Shown here: one piece after another, positions 29,157 through 38,682 of the stretch
Layout: every line of letters starts with the position of its first letter
Position numbering within the stretch: the stretch's first letter is position 1
NCBI GenBank assembly: GCA_945869265.1
Contig: CAMBOI010000028.1
Location: 1-40,638 of the forward strand
Reading direction: 5' to 3'
Origin: an uncultured Prevotella sp.
GTDB taxonomy: Bacteria; Bacteroidota; Bacteroidia; Bacteroidales; Bacteroidaceae
DNA: 40,638 bases
Program-made: the position numbers and the translations under genes
Notes under the pieces: generated by a model
What the model saw: only the letters and a program-made list of their open reading frames with translations
Database searches by the model: none
What the model was told of the DNA's origin: nothing

Positions 29157-32100
29157 TTAATTTTTTAATTTTATATACTCCCTCGGTGCCACGCCATATA
29201 CGGCCTTGAAGGCAACAGAGAATGAACTGGCATTGTTGTATCCCACAGCATACATCACGTCGTTCACGTTCTGATGTCCATCGTCGAAGAGTCGTGCTGC
29301 CTGCTTCATCCTTATGTTGCGCAGGAAGTTGTGGGGCGACTGGTTGGTAAGTATCTTCATCTTGCGATAGAAGTGCACACGACTCAGTCCCACCTCCTTG
29401 GCAATATTGTCGATGCTCAGGTCGGCATTGTTCATATTGGCGTTGATGACTTTCATAACCTTCTCCATCAGTTTGTCATCGGCAGTCTGCATTTCAAGGT
29501 TTTCCACCTTGTTTTCCTGGCTTTCCATACCAACAATCTTATTCCGCATTATGTTTCTGGATGCCACAAAATTGAGCAGAGTGCGCCTTAGGATATCAAG
29601 ATTGAATGGTTTTACGATATATGCATCGGCACCAGTCTCGAGTCCCTCCAACTTCTCCTCTTCGCTCGACTTGGCTGTAAGTAGTACCACAGGAATCATA
29701 TTTGTGCGGATGTTGTTCTTGAGTTTGGCACACAGGGTGTTGCCATCCATAATGGGCATCATAATATCACTCAACACAATGTCGGGTATATCCTTTAGTA
29801 TGCCCGTTAACGCCTCCTGACCATTTTCGTATGTGGATATTCTGAACGATGACTTTAGTTCCTGCACTAGATATTGTTGGATTTCTATATCGTCCTCCAC
29901 GATGACAAGGCATGGTTTCGACTTTTTGGCGGCATTTTGCTCACTCTTGTTAGAGCTTAACTCTTTCTCTTCCTGTTCGAATTTGTATGACTCCTTGAGC
30001 ATGTCTTCCACGAGTCTTGGTTGTTCTTTCTTCTCTTCGTCAGCAATGGCCATCTCGTCGGGCATCAGATGGCTATTGCCCAACGGAATCGTAACAGTGA
30101 AAGTAGATCCAGGTCCGTCTTCATTGTTCTTCGCCTTGATGGTACCATGGTGGAGCAGTACGAGAGAGTTGGTGAGATCAAGACCGATACCAGTACCTAA
30201 GTGTCTGTCGTTGCTAGTCGTTTCACTTTGGTAGAATCGCTCAAATATCTTGTTTACCTTGTCCTTGGGTATTCCCTCGCCAGTGTCGTGCACGGCAATG
30301 CTAACGTTTTTATCGTCATGGCTTATTGTGATATTCACTTCGCCGTCGGTAGGAGTGTATTTGAAGGCATTTGACAGCAGGTTGACTATCACCTTGTCGA
30401 AGTTGGTGAGATCGATCCATACAGGCAGTTTCTCGTCTTTGTGTATGAATCTAAACTTAATCTTCTTGGCCTTGGCCTGATATTCAAACATATTGCAGAT
30501 GTCATTCACAAAACCGATGAGGTCGGTTTCGCGCATTCTCATTTTCATCATTCCCTTTTCAATTTTCCTCAAGTCCATCATCTGGCTTATGAGGTGAATA
30601 ATACGCTCTGCATTACGTTTTATAGTCAAGTATGCACCTGTTCTTCGTGGGTCGTTGTCTTCCTTCAACAATGATATCAGCGGTGCAATGATAAGCGTCA
30701 TAGGGGTGCGTATCTCATGGCTGATGTTCATGAAGAATTTTATTTTAGCCTCGCTCATCTCCTCGGCATGGATGTGTTCCTGCAGATTCAGTCTATCCTG
30801 CTCCTTGCGTTTCCTGTATAGGATATATTGGTATATGCCCAATAATACTAATGCCAGGTATATCAGATATGCCAGTGTCGATTGATACCATGGGGTATGG
30901 ATATGAATGCTGAATTCCTTGATTTCAGATTCCTGATTGTTCTTTTCAGCTTTTATTCGGAATTTATACATACCTGGAGGCAAGTGGCTGAAGTTGATTT
31001 CGTTGCGCCCTGTGGGCAGTGTGGTCCATTCCTCATTGTTGATACTATATGAGTAGGCTATGTGCTCAGGAGCATCGTATGTGAGAGTTGACAATTGTAT
31101 GGAGAACGTGTTCTCGTCGGGTGCCAATTCAAACATGTTGCTCATCATTACAGGCTTATTTGTCACTGTATAAGAGCCTGACTTTGAGTCGGTTGATACT
31201 GGAATACCATTAACGATAAGGTTGGTAAGTTGCACCTTTGCCTGCCATTTGTCCGTTTTGATGTCACGTGGTTTGAACCATGTGATTCCGCCAATACCGC
31301 CAAATAGCAATGTTCCGTCGCCACCGACCGAGGATGCCCTGTCGCTGAATTCATTGCTCTGCAGACCGTCATCCACATAGAAACAGTATCCCACCTTGCC
31401 CGACTTCTCGTCCATCAGGCAAAGTCCGTGGTCAGTACCCAGCCACAGGTTATTATCCATATCCTTAATGATAGACGCAATGCCAATATCCGGCAGACCG
31501 TCTTTCATGGTGAATAGCTTTGTCTGTCCGTCTTGCATGTTTCTTCTTGACAGACCGTCGTCATAAGCATACCATAGATACATCCCGCTTGTTTCTGCCA
31601 CCGAACGTATATTATTTCCATATAGGAGTACATTCTCTCCGAAGGCAGTTGTCCAAGAACTACGTCCTATGTCGAAGCAGCAAAGCCCCATCGTAGTTGC
31701 CACATAGATTCGTTGGTGGTCTTTCGACAGTGCCAACTGGTTGATATATCCGTTAACGAGGGCATTCTTTTTCCTATTGCTAGTGGCATTCTCGTCAGCA
31801 CTATATATCTTTGTCTTGCCGCTGTCCAATGTATATCTTATCAGACCGTGTCCCATTGTGGCAATCCACAGGTTACCACGTGAGTCGGGTTTGATGTCGA
31901 AGACATTTAGGCGTTTCTGTCCTGCCAAATCCACCTTATTATATATATATGTATCAGGGTCAATATATCCCAGACCATGCACGTAGGCTCCTGCCCAAAT
32001 CCGTCCTTGTCTGTCCTCAGCCAGTGCGAGTATTGTGCTTGGCATGTTGGTGATGTGGGCGAGAAGATTATGCTTGTCGTCGAGCACATACAATCCATCC

Positions 32101-33179
32101 TTGTCGGTTCCTATCCATGAGCGTCCCTTGCTGTCAATGAGTGTACTTGTCACGCAGCAGTCGCCAATCAGGTTGCGATTACCCATCTTGACTCCATTAT
32201 ATCCGAATCCCAAGAATTGTTTCGGTTGCAAATAAACACCCTTTTGCATCATTCCAAACCAGATATTGCCAGAGTTGTCTTCCACAAAACTGTTCACCTT
32301 GGTGCGGTGAAGATTAATCTCATGGCTATAGTATGGATTCCATGTTATATGATTATTGTTAGGATTCAGAACAGCTATACCGTCGCCATCCAGTCCTATC
32401 ATTATCTGACCATTGCGGCATACATATAGCGCCTGTATTCGCATGCTCTCAGTATTCTCTATATGTCTGAATGTTTTTTCGCCCTTGCCCTTTACAAAAA
32501 GTCCGTATGAGTATGTTCCAATGTATATATTGCCCTTTTTGTCCTCGCAGATAGCCATTGCAGTCATCTTCAAGTCCTCGTTGTCGAAGTATGAGCGACG
32601 TGTATTTCCTTTTAGGGTAACAACGCCCTTGTCTTCTGTCAACACCCAAAGAGTGTTGTCGCTTGACTCAAATAACTCTCTGATTTTTATGATGTCCTTG
32701 AGAGGGGAGAATGTGTGGGCCTCGTTCTTTCCTGTCATGACGAAAATACCATTGCTCGATGCGGCTATGAGTATTTTGCCGTCCTTTCTTTCGGTAATGT
32801 TACTGATAAATGATATGACCGACTCGCCCGCTGAGTTTACTAGTTTAACATCATGGAATTTGTCGTTGCTGTAGGTCTGTACGCCTTTCTGCGTACCTAT
32901 ATATATTACCTTGTCGCGACTTTGTCTCACGATATTAACATAGTTGGACATCATACCGTCACATCCCGGTTGCCCCTTCTTGAACACCTTGAAGTTGTAA
33001 CCATCGTATCGGTTAAGACCGTTACGGGTGGAAATCCATAGAAATCCGTCATGGTCTTGGTAAATGTCCTGCACAAAACTACTTGACAGCCTGTTGTCGG
33101 TATTGAATAGTTTGCCGTTTTGGGCAAAAGCTATTGAGGCCACCCAAATAGAGACTAAAGTTAGTAGAGTCTTTCTCAT
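29157..33179 (-). CDS. Hybrid two-component system sensor/regulator (HTCS)
   Basis: A 1340-residue one-piece signalling protein. Signal peptide (1-20), then two seven-bladed-type propellers of Reg_prop repeats (repeated DxxGxLWIGT-like units, e.g. DMDNNLWLGTDHGLCLMDE), a Y_Y_Y domain, one membrane helix near residue 770 (STLAYLIYLALVLLGIY), HisKA with phospho-His near 822 (FFMNISHEIRTPMTLI), HATPase (NLLSNAFKYTP, GTGIGLDLTNSL), a receiver with Asp near 1136 (IVLSDIMMPIMDG) and an AraC-type HTH at the end. Family members sense glycan breakdown products in the periplasm and activate the neighbouring susC/susD. Start 33179 is set by its promoter; the ATG at 33236 lies inside the -33 box. Confidence 0.95.
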   Translation of the reverse strand: MRKTLLTLVSIWVASIAFAQNGKLFNTDNRLSSSFVQDIYQDHDGFLWISTRNGLNRYDGYNFKVFKKGQPGCDGMMSNYVNIVRQSRDKVIYIGTQKGVQTYSNDKFHDVKLVNSAGESVISFISNITERKDGKILIAASSNGIFVMTGKNEAHTFSPLKDIIKIRELFESSDNTLWVLTEDKGVVTLKGNTRRSYFDNEDLKMTAMAICEDKKGNIYIGTYSYGLFVKGKGEKTFRHIENTESMRIQALYVCRNGQIMIGLDGDGIAVLNPNNNHITWNPYYSHEINLHRTKVNSFVEDNSGNIWFGMMQKGVYLQPKQFLGFGYNGVKMGNRNLIGDCCVTSTLIDSKGRSWIGTDKDGLYVLDDKHNLLAHITNMPSTILALAEDRQGRIWAGAYVHGLGYIDPDTYIYNKVDLAGQKRLNVFDIKPDSRGNLWIATMGHGLIRYTLDSGKTKIYSADENATSNRKKNALVNGYINQLALSKDHQRIYVATTMGLCCFDIGRSSWTTAFGENVLLYGNNIRSVAETSGMYLWYAYDDGLSRRNMQDGQTKLFTMKDGLPDIGIASIIKDMDNNLWLGTDHGLCLMDEKSGKVGYCFYVDDGLQSNEFSDRASSVGGDGTLLFGGIGGITWFKPRDIKTDKWQAKVQLTNLIVNGIPVSTDSKSGSYTVTNKPVMMSNMFELAPDENTFSIQLSTLTYDAPEHIAYSYSINNEEWTTLPTGRNEINFSHLPPGMYKFRIKAEKNNQESEIKEFSIHIHTPWYQSTLAYLIYLALVLLGIYQYILYRKRKEQDRLNLQEHIHAEEMSEAKIKFFMNISHEIRTPMTLIIAPLISLLKEDNDPRRTGAYLTIKRNAERIIHLISQMMDLRKIEKGMMKMRMRETDLIGFVNDICNMFEYQAKAKKIKFRFIHKDEKLPVWIDLTNFDKVIVNLLSNAFKYTPTDGEVNITISHDDKNVSIAVHDTGEGIPKDKVNKIFERFYQSETTSNDRHLGTGIGLDLTNSLVLLHHGTIKAKNNEDGPGSTFTVTIPLGNSHLMPDEMAIADEEKKEQPRLVEDMLKESYKFEQEEKELSSNKSEQNAAKKSKPCLVIVEDDIEIQQYLVQELKSSFRISTYENGQEALTGILKDIPDIVLSDIMMPIMDGNTLCAKLKNNIRTNMIPVVLLTAKSSEEEKLEGLETGADAYIVKPFNLDILRRTLLNFVASRNIMRNKIVGMESQENKVENLEMQTADDKLMEKVMKVINANMNNADLSIDNIAKEVGLSRVHFYRKMKILTNQSPHNFLRNIRMKQAARLFDDGHQNVNDVMYAVGYNNASSFSVAFKAVYGVAPREYIKLKN

Positions 33180-33205
33180 TGTCTTCTTGATAGTTATTAC
33201 GAGTG

Positions 33206-33237
33206 CAAAGATACATACTTTTTTTATTGTAACCAAA
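33206..33237 (-). promoter_or_regulatory. Promoter of the HTCS gene
   Basis: On the minus strand TTTG (33237-33234), 20 bp, TATCTTTG (33213-33206), 26 bases before the ATG at 33179. Confidence 0.83.
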
Positions 33238-33490
33238 CATTTCTTAAAAAATATCCACCTTTATGGCAAAAAAGTTCCAACTGTTTGCTAAAATGTAACA
33301 AATTCGTTAGATTTCGTCTATTAAATTAAGCTAAAATTGGGAAAAATTGAGAAATGTAACATTTTCATTAATATTTGATACAAATCGAAGTAACACTTAT
33401 CTAATAAATAAGTAATTTTGCAGCCGAAAATATAATATCGATTATGAGAACCAAAACTTTATATTATTAACTAACAGTAAAATCTGCATT
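33238..33490. promoter_or_regulatory. HTCS/susC divergent intergenic region
   Basis: A very AT-rich stretch. A rightward -7 box TAATTTTG is at 33413-33420, without a TTTG 19-20 bp upstream, as expected for an activator-dependent susC promoter. The susC leader is then about 65 bases. HTCS binding sites would be expected upstream of 33390; I cannot define a repeat there. Confidence 0.55.
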
Positions 33491-36400
33491 ATGAGATTTG
33501 TTACAAAACTGCAAAAGCCGTTAGTATTACTGTTCCTGTTCTGTTTGCTTCCATTGGGAGCACTGGCTCAGAACATAGTAAAGGGAACTGTAAATGACCA
33601 GTCCGGAGAAGCTGTCATCGGGGCTACGGTCAAAGTGAGTGGAAGTCAAAAGGGTGCTATCACTGATTTAAATGGTAATTTCAGTGTACAGGCTGCCCCT
33701 GATGCTACTCTTACTATTTCATTTGTGGGTTATCAGACCCAGTCTGTTAAAGTAAACGGACGCAACCAGATTTCCATTGTCTTGAAGGAAGACTCCAAGA
33801 TTATCGACGAGGTTGTTGTGGTAGGTTATGGTGTCCAGAAGAAGAGCGACCTTACAGGTGCCGTGGCTTCTATCAAGTCTGATGACATCAAGGGCCTTTC
33901 CACCACTGATGCCGGTGCAGCCCTTCAAGGTAAGGCTGCCGGTGTGCAGATTATCAACTCGGGAGGTCCTGGTGAGGCTGCTGACATCCGTATTCGCGGT
34001 TATTCGTCAAATAGTGGTAACATCGGTCCGTTGCTCATCGTTGACGGTCTGAAGGTTGACAACATCCAGTATCTCGACCCCTCAATGATTGAGTCTATGG
34101 AAGTGCTCAAGGATGCCGCTTCTGCCGCTATCTATGGTGCCCAGGCTGGTAATGGTGTTGTTCTTATTACCACTAAGAGCGGAGCCAAGGGAGGCGGTCG
34201 CTCGCAGATTTCCTACAGCAGCAAGTTCACAATTCAGTCACTTGGCAAGCGTGCAGAGATTTTCGATGCTCCCGAATATATAGAGTATCATAAGTATCTC
34301 GGCGACATCACCGACGAGCTGCTTGCATCCAACAACTACAAGGGACAAAACACCAACTGGTATGACGAGGTGTTTGAGAACTCTCTCGCTCATCAGCACA
34401 GCATCACCCTTCAGGGTGGCAATCAGAACGGACATTTCCTCGCCAGCCTCAATATCCTCAACAACAACGGTATTGTAAAGGGTGACAAGGATGTTTACAA
34501 GCGTCTTACAGGTCAGATTAATGCTGACTACAACATCACTCCTTGGTTGAACATCACTTCTAACACCTCTTTCGAGAAATGGAAGACCAAGGGTGTGACC
34601 AAAGGTTATGGCTCACTGCTTAACTCAGTAGTATCTATCGACCCTCTTACACCTGCCTATATCAGCAACTATGACGACCTTGCCCCTCTGATGAAGGCAC
34701 AGGTGGATGCTGGTGGCCCTGTTCCTACCGACCCTAATCACAATAATGATTGGTATGGTACATCTAAATATATAGAGGATGCCACAGGTAACCCTCTCTA
34801 TCAGCGTGACCGTCGTGACCAGTATCGTAGTGGTATCAACGTACGTGGAACTGTTGCCCTCAACTTGACTCCTGTTAAATGCCTGACCTTCACCTCACGC
34901 TTGGGCTATCGCATCACACAGAGCAACTATCACAACTACGAGGTGCCCTTCTGGTTGACAACCATGTCAAACAATTCTAAATACACTATCGAGGCACAGA
35001 CCAACAATGGTCTTTACTATCAGTGGGAAAACTTTGCCAACTTCAATAAGGACTTTGGCAAGCACTCAGTAGGCGCAATGGTCGGTATGTCGTTCACCAA
35101 GAACCATTGGGACAACAGCAGCATCTCATCTACAGGTGAGAACATCCTGTCTGACTATGCTCCCAACTTCCAGTATATCGACTATTTGCTTGCAGATGCC
35201 ACCAAGAGTGTGGGCAATGCTCCCAATGATGCCACAGAGCTGTCATATTTCGGACGTTTGTCATACAACTATGACAGCCGCTACTATCTGCAGTTCAACT
35301 TCCGTCGTGACGCGTTCGACTCTTCTAAGCTCTCAAAGGATGCCCGCTGGGGTAACTTCCCGTCTATCTCAGCCGGTTGGGCAATAAGCAACGAGAAGTT
35401 CTTCAAGGATGCTGTAAGCCGTGATGCCGTGTCATTCCTGAAATTGCGTGCTTCTTGGGGTAAGAACGGTAATGTGAACATCCTCAACAATTACCGCTAT
35501 TCTTCATCTATTGCCAAGAACCAGAGCTTCTATCAGTTCAATCCTTCTGTTGGCGACGGTACTCTCACTCTCGGTTCAAAGCCTACAGGACTTGCCAACC
35601 CCGACCTGACATGGGAGACATCTGAGCAGCTTGACCTCGGTATCGACGCCCGTTTCCTCAACGACCGTCTGACCTTTGGCTTCGACTGGTACCGTAAGAC
35701 CACCAAAGACCTTCTCATCGAGATTGCTCCTCTGCCTGAAATTGGTGTGAGCAAGTCTGTAATCAACTCAGGTAAAGTGCTCAACACCGGTGTTGACATC
35801 GAACTTGGTTGGAGAGACCACATCGGTGACTTTAAGTACAGCGTTAGTGCCAATTTGTCAACCCTCAAGAACGAGGTTAAGGAAGTGTCAGCAATGGTTA
35901 ACCGCCTGACTGAAATTGGAATCGACGGATTCAACAACCAGCTCAGACCTACATTTGAGGCAGGTTATCCTGTATGGTATTTCCGTGGCTACAAATATGC
36001 AGGTGTAGCAGAAGACGGTAGTGCTCAGTATTACGACAAGAACGGTGAGATTACATCAGCTCCCACCGATGAGGACAAGCAGTTCCTCGGTGCCGGTATT
36101 CCTAAGTTCACATACGGTATCACCATCAACCTTGAGTACAAGGGATTCGACCTCGCCATCTTCGGAACAGGTGCTTCAGGCAACAAGATTTACAACCTGA
36201 TGGTTTCTGCCGACCGTCCTCTTATAAATGGAATCAACACATATTGGAGAGATTCTTGGAGAGAAGACCGCACTTCAGCCAAGTATCCCGATATGAAGCT
36301 TGTTGCTACCGACTGGAAATTCTTCAGCTCAGACGCAGCCGTGTTCAGCGGTTCTTACTTCAAGTTTAAGCAGATTCAGTTGGGCTATACCATTCCCTCT

Positions 36401-36592
36401 AAGATTACAAGGGCATTCTTTGTCAACAACCTCCGCGTATATATGTCACTCGACGACTTCTTCACCATCACAAGCTATCCCGGTGCTGACCCCGAGACTG
36501 CTTCTATGAACAGTGGTGCTTCACGTGGATTTGACAACGGTACCTATCCTACATCCAAGAAGATGGTATTCGGTATTAACGTTACATTCTAA
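33491..36592 (+). CDS. SusC-family TonB-dependent outer-membrane receptor
   Basis: A 1033-residue importer for glycan fragments. Signal peptide (1-26, ALAQN), a carboxypeptidase-like domain (VKGTVNDQSGEAVIGATVKVS ... TISFVGYQTQSV), the SusC hallmark IIDEVVVVGYGVQKKSDLTGA, plug domain (LQGKAAGVQI, PLLIVDGLKVDNI, MEVLKDAASAAIYGAQAGNGV), and a 22-strand-type barrel ending KMVFGINVTF with a C-terminal aromatic residue. No STN domain, so regulation should come from the divergent HTCS. The length is typical. susD follows after 19 bases. Substrate not readable. Confidence 0.95.
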   Translation: MRFVTKLQKPLVLLFLFCLLPLGALAQNIVKGTVNDQSGEAVIGATVKVSGSQKGAITDLNGNFSVQAAPDATLTISFVGYQTQSVKVNGRNQISIVLKEDSKIIDEVVVVGYGVQKKSDLTGAVASIKSDDIKGLSTTDAGAALQGKAAGVQIINSGGPGEAADIRIRGYSSNSGNIGPLLIVDGLKVDNIQYLDPSMIESMEVLKDAASAAIYGAQAGNGVVLITTKSGAKGGGRSQISYSSKFTIQSLGKRAEIFDAPEYIEYHKYLGDITDELLASNNYKGQNTNWYDEVFENSLAHQHSITLQGGNQNGHFLASLNILNNNGIVKGDKDVYKRLTGQINADYNITPWLNITSNTSFEKWKTKGVTKGYGSLLNSVVSIDPLTPAYISNYDDLAPLMKAQVDAGGPVPTDPNHNNDWYGTSKYIEDATGNPLYQRDRRDQYRSGINVRGTVALNLTPVKCLTFTSRLGYRITQSNYHNYEVPFWLTTMSNNSKYTIEAQTNNGLYYQWENFANFNKDFGKHSVGAMVGMSFTKNHWDNSSISSTGENILSDYAPNFQYIDYLLADATKSVGNAPNDATELSYFGRLSYNYDSRYYLQFNFRRDAFDSSKLSKDARWGNFPSISAGWAISNEKFFKDAVSRDAVSFLKLRASWGKNGNVNILNNYRYSSSIAKNQSFYQFNPSVGDGTLTLGSKPTGLANPDLTWETSEQLDLGIDARFLNDRLTFGFDWYRKTTKDLLIEIAPLPEIGVSKSVINSGKVLNTGVDIELGWRDHIGDFKYSVSANLSTLKNEVKEVSAMVNRLTEIGIDGFNNQLRPTFEAGYPVWYFRGYKYAGVAEDGSAQYYDKNGEITSAPTDEDKQFLGAGIPKFTYGITINLEYKGFDLAIFGTGASGNKIYNLMVSADRPLINGINTYWRDSWREDRTSAKYPDMKLVATDWKFFSSDAAVFSGSYFKFKQIQLGYTIPSKITRAFFVNNLRVYMSLDDFFTITSYPGADPETASMNSGASRGFDNGTYPTSKKMVFGINVTF

Positions 36593-36611
36593 CTCAAAAA
36601 AAATAAGAACA

Positions 36612-38405
36612 ATGAAAAAGACATTATATTCAGCCCTCGCTCTTGCAATAGGTGCAATGGCACTGACATCATGCGAGGACAAGCTTGACATCGAGCAGAA
36701 GGGTGTCACTTCGATAGAAAACTTCTACAAGACCGATGCCGACGCAGAGGCTGCCCTTGCAGCCGCATACGAAGGATTTATGTGCAATGTGGTTGGACGT
36801 CAGCCGGATATGGGCGGTCCTGGCATATACACTCCTTACAAGATTCTGCTCAACATGTGTGGCGACGATGTGCTTTATGCCAGCGGAAACTATGGCGACC
36901 ACGAGTTCAGCGGTATGCTCAACGAGTTCCGCTATGACGCAGAGGCTGAGGCTCCCAAGTTCCTCTATTCAGGTCTTTACCTCTCGGTATATACCTGCAA
37001 CCTTGTAACAGATTACTTCAAGGAGGCCGACTCTCCTGTAAAGAAGCGATGTGTGGCTGAGGCCCGTGTGCTCCGTGCTTATGACTATTTCCTGCTCGCC
37101 AACCTATGGAATACACCTCCGTTTGTTGATCACGTGCTTGCAGGTGACGCTCTTCCATATAACTGCGACAAAGATCCCGACAATCCCATGTCTCATGAAG
37201 ATCTTATTCTATGGATTGCCAAGGAGTGCGAAGAAGCTGCTGCCGACCTCGATGAGCGCAAGAGCACTGCCGATGTTGACGGTGCAGTACGCGTGACCAA
37301 GGGCTTCGCATGGGCTCTCGCAGGAAAGGCTTATCTCTTCGCAGGAAAATATGACCAAGCCAAGGCTAACCTGAAGAAGGTTATCGACTCTGGCAAGTAT
37401 GCACTTGTGCCGGGTGACCGCTATATGGACAACTTCCATATCGAGGGTGACGGCAACGAGGAGAAAGTGTTTGAAATCAATTTTGAGTATAATGCTGGCA
37501 AGAGCGGTTGGAGCGGAATGATCCAGCGTTCGTCATGGATGGAGGCAAATGCCTGGAACTGGCGTGCCGGAAACTTTGTCAAGAATCCTGCTAATGTTTA
37601 TTGTGGTGGCCTTGACGGATGGGGTGGACTCGGTGTTCCTCAATGGTTTGGCGATGAGTTCCTTGCCAACGATGGTCATTCATACCGTTTCGATGCCACT
37701 CTCAAGCATATCGACGATGCTGTATATGGTATGGAATATGCTGACGCTACCATCAATGATATGACTTTGGAGCAGAAGAAAGCAAGCACTGAAATTGGTA
37801 TCAAGGACCCCGTCCAGGGACTTTATGGCAACTCGTTCTGGCTCGCATTCAAGCAGATTATCCGCGGTGCCGATACAGGTGGCAGGGCATACGGCGACAA
37901 TATCCGCCTGAACAACTATCTCATCATGCGTTATGCCGAGGTGCTGCTCAACTATGCCGAGGCTTGCATTCAGACAGGTGATGCCGCTACAGCCAAGACA
38001 TACATCAATATGATTCAGGAGCGTGCCGGTTCGCAGACTGTCAGTGCATCTGTTGACATGGACGTGCTTAAGAAGGAGAAGTCTTATGAGCTTTGGCTCG
38101 AGGGCTGCCGCTGGTTTGATGTTATGCGTTGGAAAGACCAAACTGCTATCAGCCGTCTTGAGAAAGTCGGTAGCGATGTGCCTCACCTCTTCGACAAGCT
38201 CTTCCGTGCACCTGCTGCTAATGACGAGAAGGTGACATGGGAGAATGGCACAGAGGCTAACAGCCGTTTCTACACTGTTTCGTCTCACGCTGCCAAGGAT
38301 GCAGGTTTCACTGTAGGTTTCAAGGCAGGCAAGCATGAGTACTTCCCCTTCCCGCAGACGGTTAAGGACAAGAATCCAAACCTCGTACAGAATCCTGGTT
38401 GGTGA
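36612..38405 (+). CDS. SusD/RagB-family glycan-binding lipoprotein
   Basis: A 597-residue surface lipoprotein that caps the SusC barrel. The ATG at 36612 gives signal peptide MKKTLYSALALAIGAMALTS and lipobox Cys21 (LTSCED); codons upstream overlap the susC end. The N-terminal part has TSIENFYKTDADAEAALAAAY and ARVLRAYDYFLLANLW, the C-terminal part NNYLIMRYAEVLLNYAEACI and ELWLEGCRWFDVMRW and ends YFPFPQTVKDKNPNLVQNPGW, all typical. Length is normal. A terminator follows, so the locus has no further genes such as SusE-like proteins or hydrolases. Confidence 0.95.
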   Translation: MKKTLYSALALAIGAMALTSCEDKLDIEQKGVTSIENFYKTDADAEAALAAAYEGFMCNVVGRQPDMGGPGIYTPYKILLNMCGDDVLYASGNYGDHEFSGMLNEFRYDAEAEAPKFLYSGLYLSVYTCNLVTDYFKEADSPVKKRCVAEARVLRAYDYFLLANLWNTPPFVDHVLAGDALPYNCDKDPDNPMSHEDLILWIAKECEEAAADLDERKSTADVDGAVRVTKGFAWALAGKAYLFAGKYDQAKANLKKVIDSGKYALVPGDRYMDNFHIEGDGNEEKVFEINFEYNAGKSGWSGMIQRSSWMEANAWNWRAGNFVKNPANVYCGGLDGWGGLGVPQWFGDEFLANDGHSYRFDATLKHIDDAVYGMEYADATINDMTLEQKKASTEIGIKDPVQGLYGNSFWLAFKQIIRGADTGGRAYGDNIRLNNYLIMRYAEVLLNYAEACIQTGDAATAKTYINMIQERAGSQTVSASVDMDVLKKEKSYELWLEGCRWFDVMRWKDQTAISRLEKVGSDVPHLFDKLFRAPAANDEKVTWENGTEANSRFYTVSSHAAKDAGFTVGFKAGKHEYFPFPQTVKDKNPNLVQNPGW

Positions 38406-38483
38406 TTCGTTAAATAAACAATACGATTTAGGTATATGGTTTTTAACTTGTTAAGTTACAATGATTGTTAGTTATTATGGGTC

Positions 38484-38519
38484 GAGGCTCTGTCGCGAGA
38501 CAGGGCCTCTTTCTTTTTC
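38484..38519 (+). terminator. Strong rho-independent terminator after susD
   Basis: GAGGCTCTGTC (38484-38494) pairs with GACAGGGCCTC (38499-38509), 11 bp with one G-U, GCGA tetraloop, followed by TTTCTTTTTC. Confidence 0.93.
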
Positions 38520-38558
38520 TCCCTCTATATGACGTAAGTCATTTGATGGGTTATATAC

Positions 38559-38664
38559 CCGAAAGTTGTCGCAATCTATGTTAAAAGTGTTAATTGCGAC
38601 AGATTTCTTGTCCGAAAGTTGTCGCAATCGCATTTTTTTTGTAACTTTGCGACAGATTTCAGTA
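38559..38664. repeat. 53-bp tandem duplication spanning the ATPase promoter
   Basis: CCGAAAGTTGTCGCAATC occurs at 38559-38576 and 38612-38629; TTGCGACAGATTTC at 38594-38607 and 38647-38660. All are offset by 53 bp, so the unit is duplicated. Within each unit TGTCGCAA and TTGCGACA form an inverted pair. In the second unit they overlap the -33 and -7 boxes. Confidence 0.9.
38618..38649 (+). promoter_or_regulatory. Promoter of the ATPase gene
   Basis: GTTG at 38618-38621, 20 bp, TAACTTTG at 38642-38649; ATG at 38683. Both boxes overlap the TTGTCGCAA/TTGCGACA elements, so a bound protein would compete with RNA polymerase. Confidence 0.75.
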
Positions 38665-38682
38665 CCTTATACGTCATACATT

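Noticed and set aside
33180..33236. Earlier start for the HTCS
   Set aside because: The ATG at 33236 is within the -33 box, and starting there would misplace the signal peptide.
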